A program made the position numbers and the translations under genes. This document shows positions 25,156-25,867 of a stretch of DNA of 25,867 bases, piece after piece; position 1 is the first letter of the stretch; each line of letters begins with the position of its first letter. The notes under the pieces were generated by a model, which saw only the letters and a list, made by a program, of their open reading frames with translations, was not told the origin of the DNA and ran no database searches. The DNA is taken from positions 1 through 25,867 of the IMG/VR virus record IMGVR_UViG_3300002514_000213; one strand, written 5' to 3'. The DNA is from a virus.

Positions 25156-25818
25156 ATGAATAAAAAAGAATTTACCAAAAAACAGCTTAAGGAGCAGTTA
25201 ACTACATTAACTGAAGAAAAGAGTGCTCGTTCAGAAAGTGCCTTGAAGAAAGATTTAAAAAACTCATTTGACGCGTTAAAGAAATTGGACCAGGTGACAA
25301 CAGGTCAAAAAATAGGTGATGTTACGATAACAAAAGCTATGAATAAAAAAATTAAGAACGCTAAAAGATATATAGAAGATTTATATGATAATATAACTGA
25401 TGGTGAAATAGAAGAAAAAGAACATACAGAGGAAAACGAAGTAACTGAAAAAAATGAAAAATCTGAGGGTTATGGAAAAATGTATAACGCGTTAAAAGGG
25501 GTTAGAGAAGGTAAGGTTATTAAGGTTAATGAAGGTACTTTAAAAAGAATTGTAGAACGAGTTATTAAAGAACAAAAAAATGTTGGTTCTGGTTGGGCCG
25601 CTGGAAGTAGACCAACTGCGGCACAAGAAGCGTTGATGGGAGCCAATAGTTTTGATGATATGCTTAGTAAACTTTCGGAAGCTGTTACCAGAATTAAAAA
25701 GGTTTCTGCCACTGCGTGGAAAAAATCCGAACCTGCACTTACCGATAAAGAACTTGCAGACGCTAAAAATAAAGCCGTTACAGAATTAAAGTCAATACTT
25801 GATTCATATACTAAATAA
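25156..25818 (+). CDS. Charged helical protein with LTE and NE-helix motifs, unknown
   Basis: A 220-residue protein from the ATG at 25156; a GTG one codon earlier is possible but less likely. It is almost wholly helical and Lys/Glu-rich. Residues 1-20 (KKQLKEQLTTLTEE) contain LTE at 18-20. A second segment, VNEGTLKRIVERVIKEQ (124-140), matches the ISEDQLERLL and LTEKQLKYVL helices of two other proteins here. Between them is an acidic Glu/Asn/Lys linker (about 83-105). The C-terminal 80 residues include an Ala-rich helical region. I do not recognise the family. It follows the helicase by 38 bp, has its own promoter box and ends 25 bp before a terminator. A scaffold, prohead-core or packaged internal protein is a guess from the motifs. 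Confidence 0.75.
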   Translation: MNKKEFTKKQLKEQLTTLTEEKSARSESALKKDLKNSFDALKKLDQVTTGQKIGDVTITKAMNKKIKNAKRYIEDLYDNITDGEIEEKEHTEENEVTEKNEKSEGYGKMYNALKGVREGKVIKVNEGTLKRIVERVIKEQKNVGSGWAAGSRPTAAQEALMGANSFDDMLSKLSEAVTRIKKVSATAWKKSEPALTDKELADAKNKAVTELKSILDSYTK

Positions 25819-25843
25819 TCCTCATTTAAACACATATTTTATG

Positions 25844-25867
25844 AAAGGTCCTTATGGGACCTTTTTT
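25844..25867 (+). terminator. Intrinsic terminator
   Basis: Stem AAAGGTCC / GGACCTTT (8 bp) around a 5-base loop, followed by T residues up to the window end. It shares the GGTCC/GGACC stem core with the terminator at 17311-17338. Confidence 0.85.

Noticed and set aside
25470-25835. 121-codon minus-strand open frame over the 220-residue gene
   Set aside because: The sense frame has coherent helical, Lys/Glu-rich coding, its own promoter box and a terminator; the antisense frame has none and would start almost at the terminator.
1-25867. Defence system, CRISPR array, integrase, transposon or tRNA genes
   Set aside because: No repeat-spacer pattern, recombinase motifs, inverted-repeat element ends or tRNA cloverleaf were seen; the window is explained by tail, helicase and small cargo genes.

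Overview
This window looks like a late-gene segment of a T4-like contractile-tailed phage (myovirus) that probably infects a Bacteroidota host, most likely flavobacterial. The T4-like assignment rests on the order and sequence of the tail genes: gp15-like, sheath (gp18), tube (gp19), gp26-like hub chaperone, tape measure, large baseplate proteins and a gp53-like LysM protein. The host inference is weaker. It rests on low GC, mostly absent Shine-Dalgarno sequences, a secreted protein with an Ala-Gln signal-peptide end, and a Bacteroidota-type promoter (TTG, 19 bp, TAnnTTTG) directly in front of that gene.

Layout from the right: a plus-strand SNF2-type helicase (23384-25117) and a 220-residue helical protein (25156-25818) closed by a terminator. 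Leftward from 23320 runs a long minus-strand tail and baseplate block: neck-like protein, gp15-like protein, a 1124-residue sheath, a 215-residue protein with LTE/ISE motifs, a HAD phosphatase, the tail tube with its own terminator, the gp26-like protein with an overlapping frame (possible programmed frameshift), the tape measure, 983- and 362-residue structural proteins, the gp53-like protein, a 2109-residue baseplate protein with a C-terminal M23 peptidase, two small proteins, and at the left edge the start of a probable gp32-like single-strand DNA-binding protein.

Two plus-strand islands interrupt this block. One is a secreted protein plus a small membrane protein (16567-17311) with its own promoter and terminator. 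The other is a 55-residue ribbon-helix-helix protein (21558-21725) with a perfect 11-bp tandem repeat upstream. Both look like cargo (moron) genes.

Three signals cut across genes. TATTTATA, read in the coding direction, lies 4-42 bp before many gene starts and is a candidate late promoter; it is the reverse complement of the T4 late box. A short motif [LI][TS]E followed by an amphipathic helix recurs in several otherwise unrelated proteins and resembles T4 capsid-targeting and prohead-protease sites. The tube-chaperone-overlap-tape-measure arrangement suggests tail-chaperone frameshifting. No gene-free stretch exceeds 300 bases; the longest (14869-15088, about 220 bases) holds a terminator and a candidate promoter. 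I saw no tRNA, CRISPR array, transposon or integrase.
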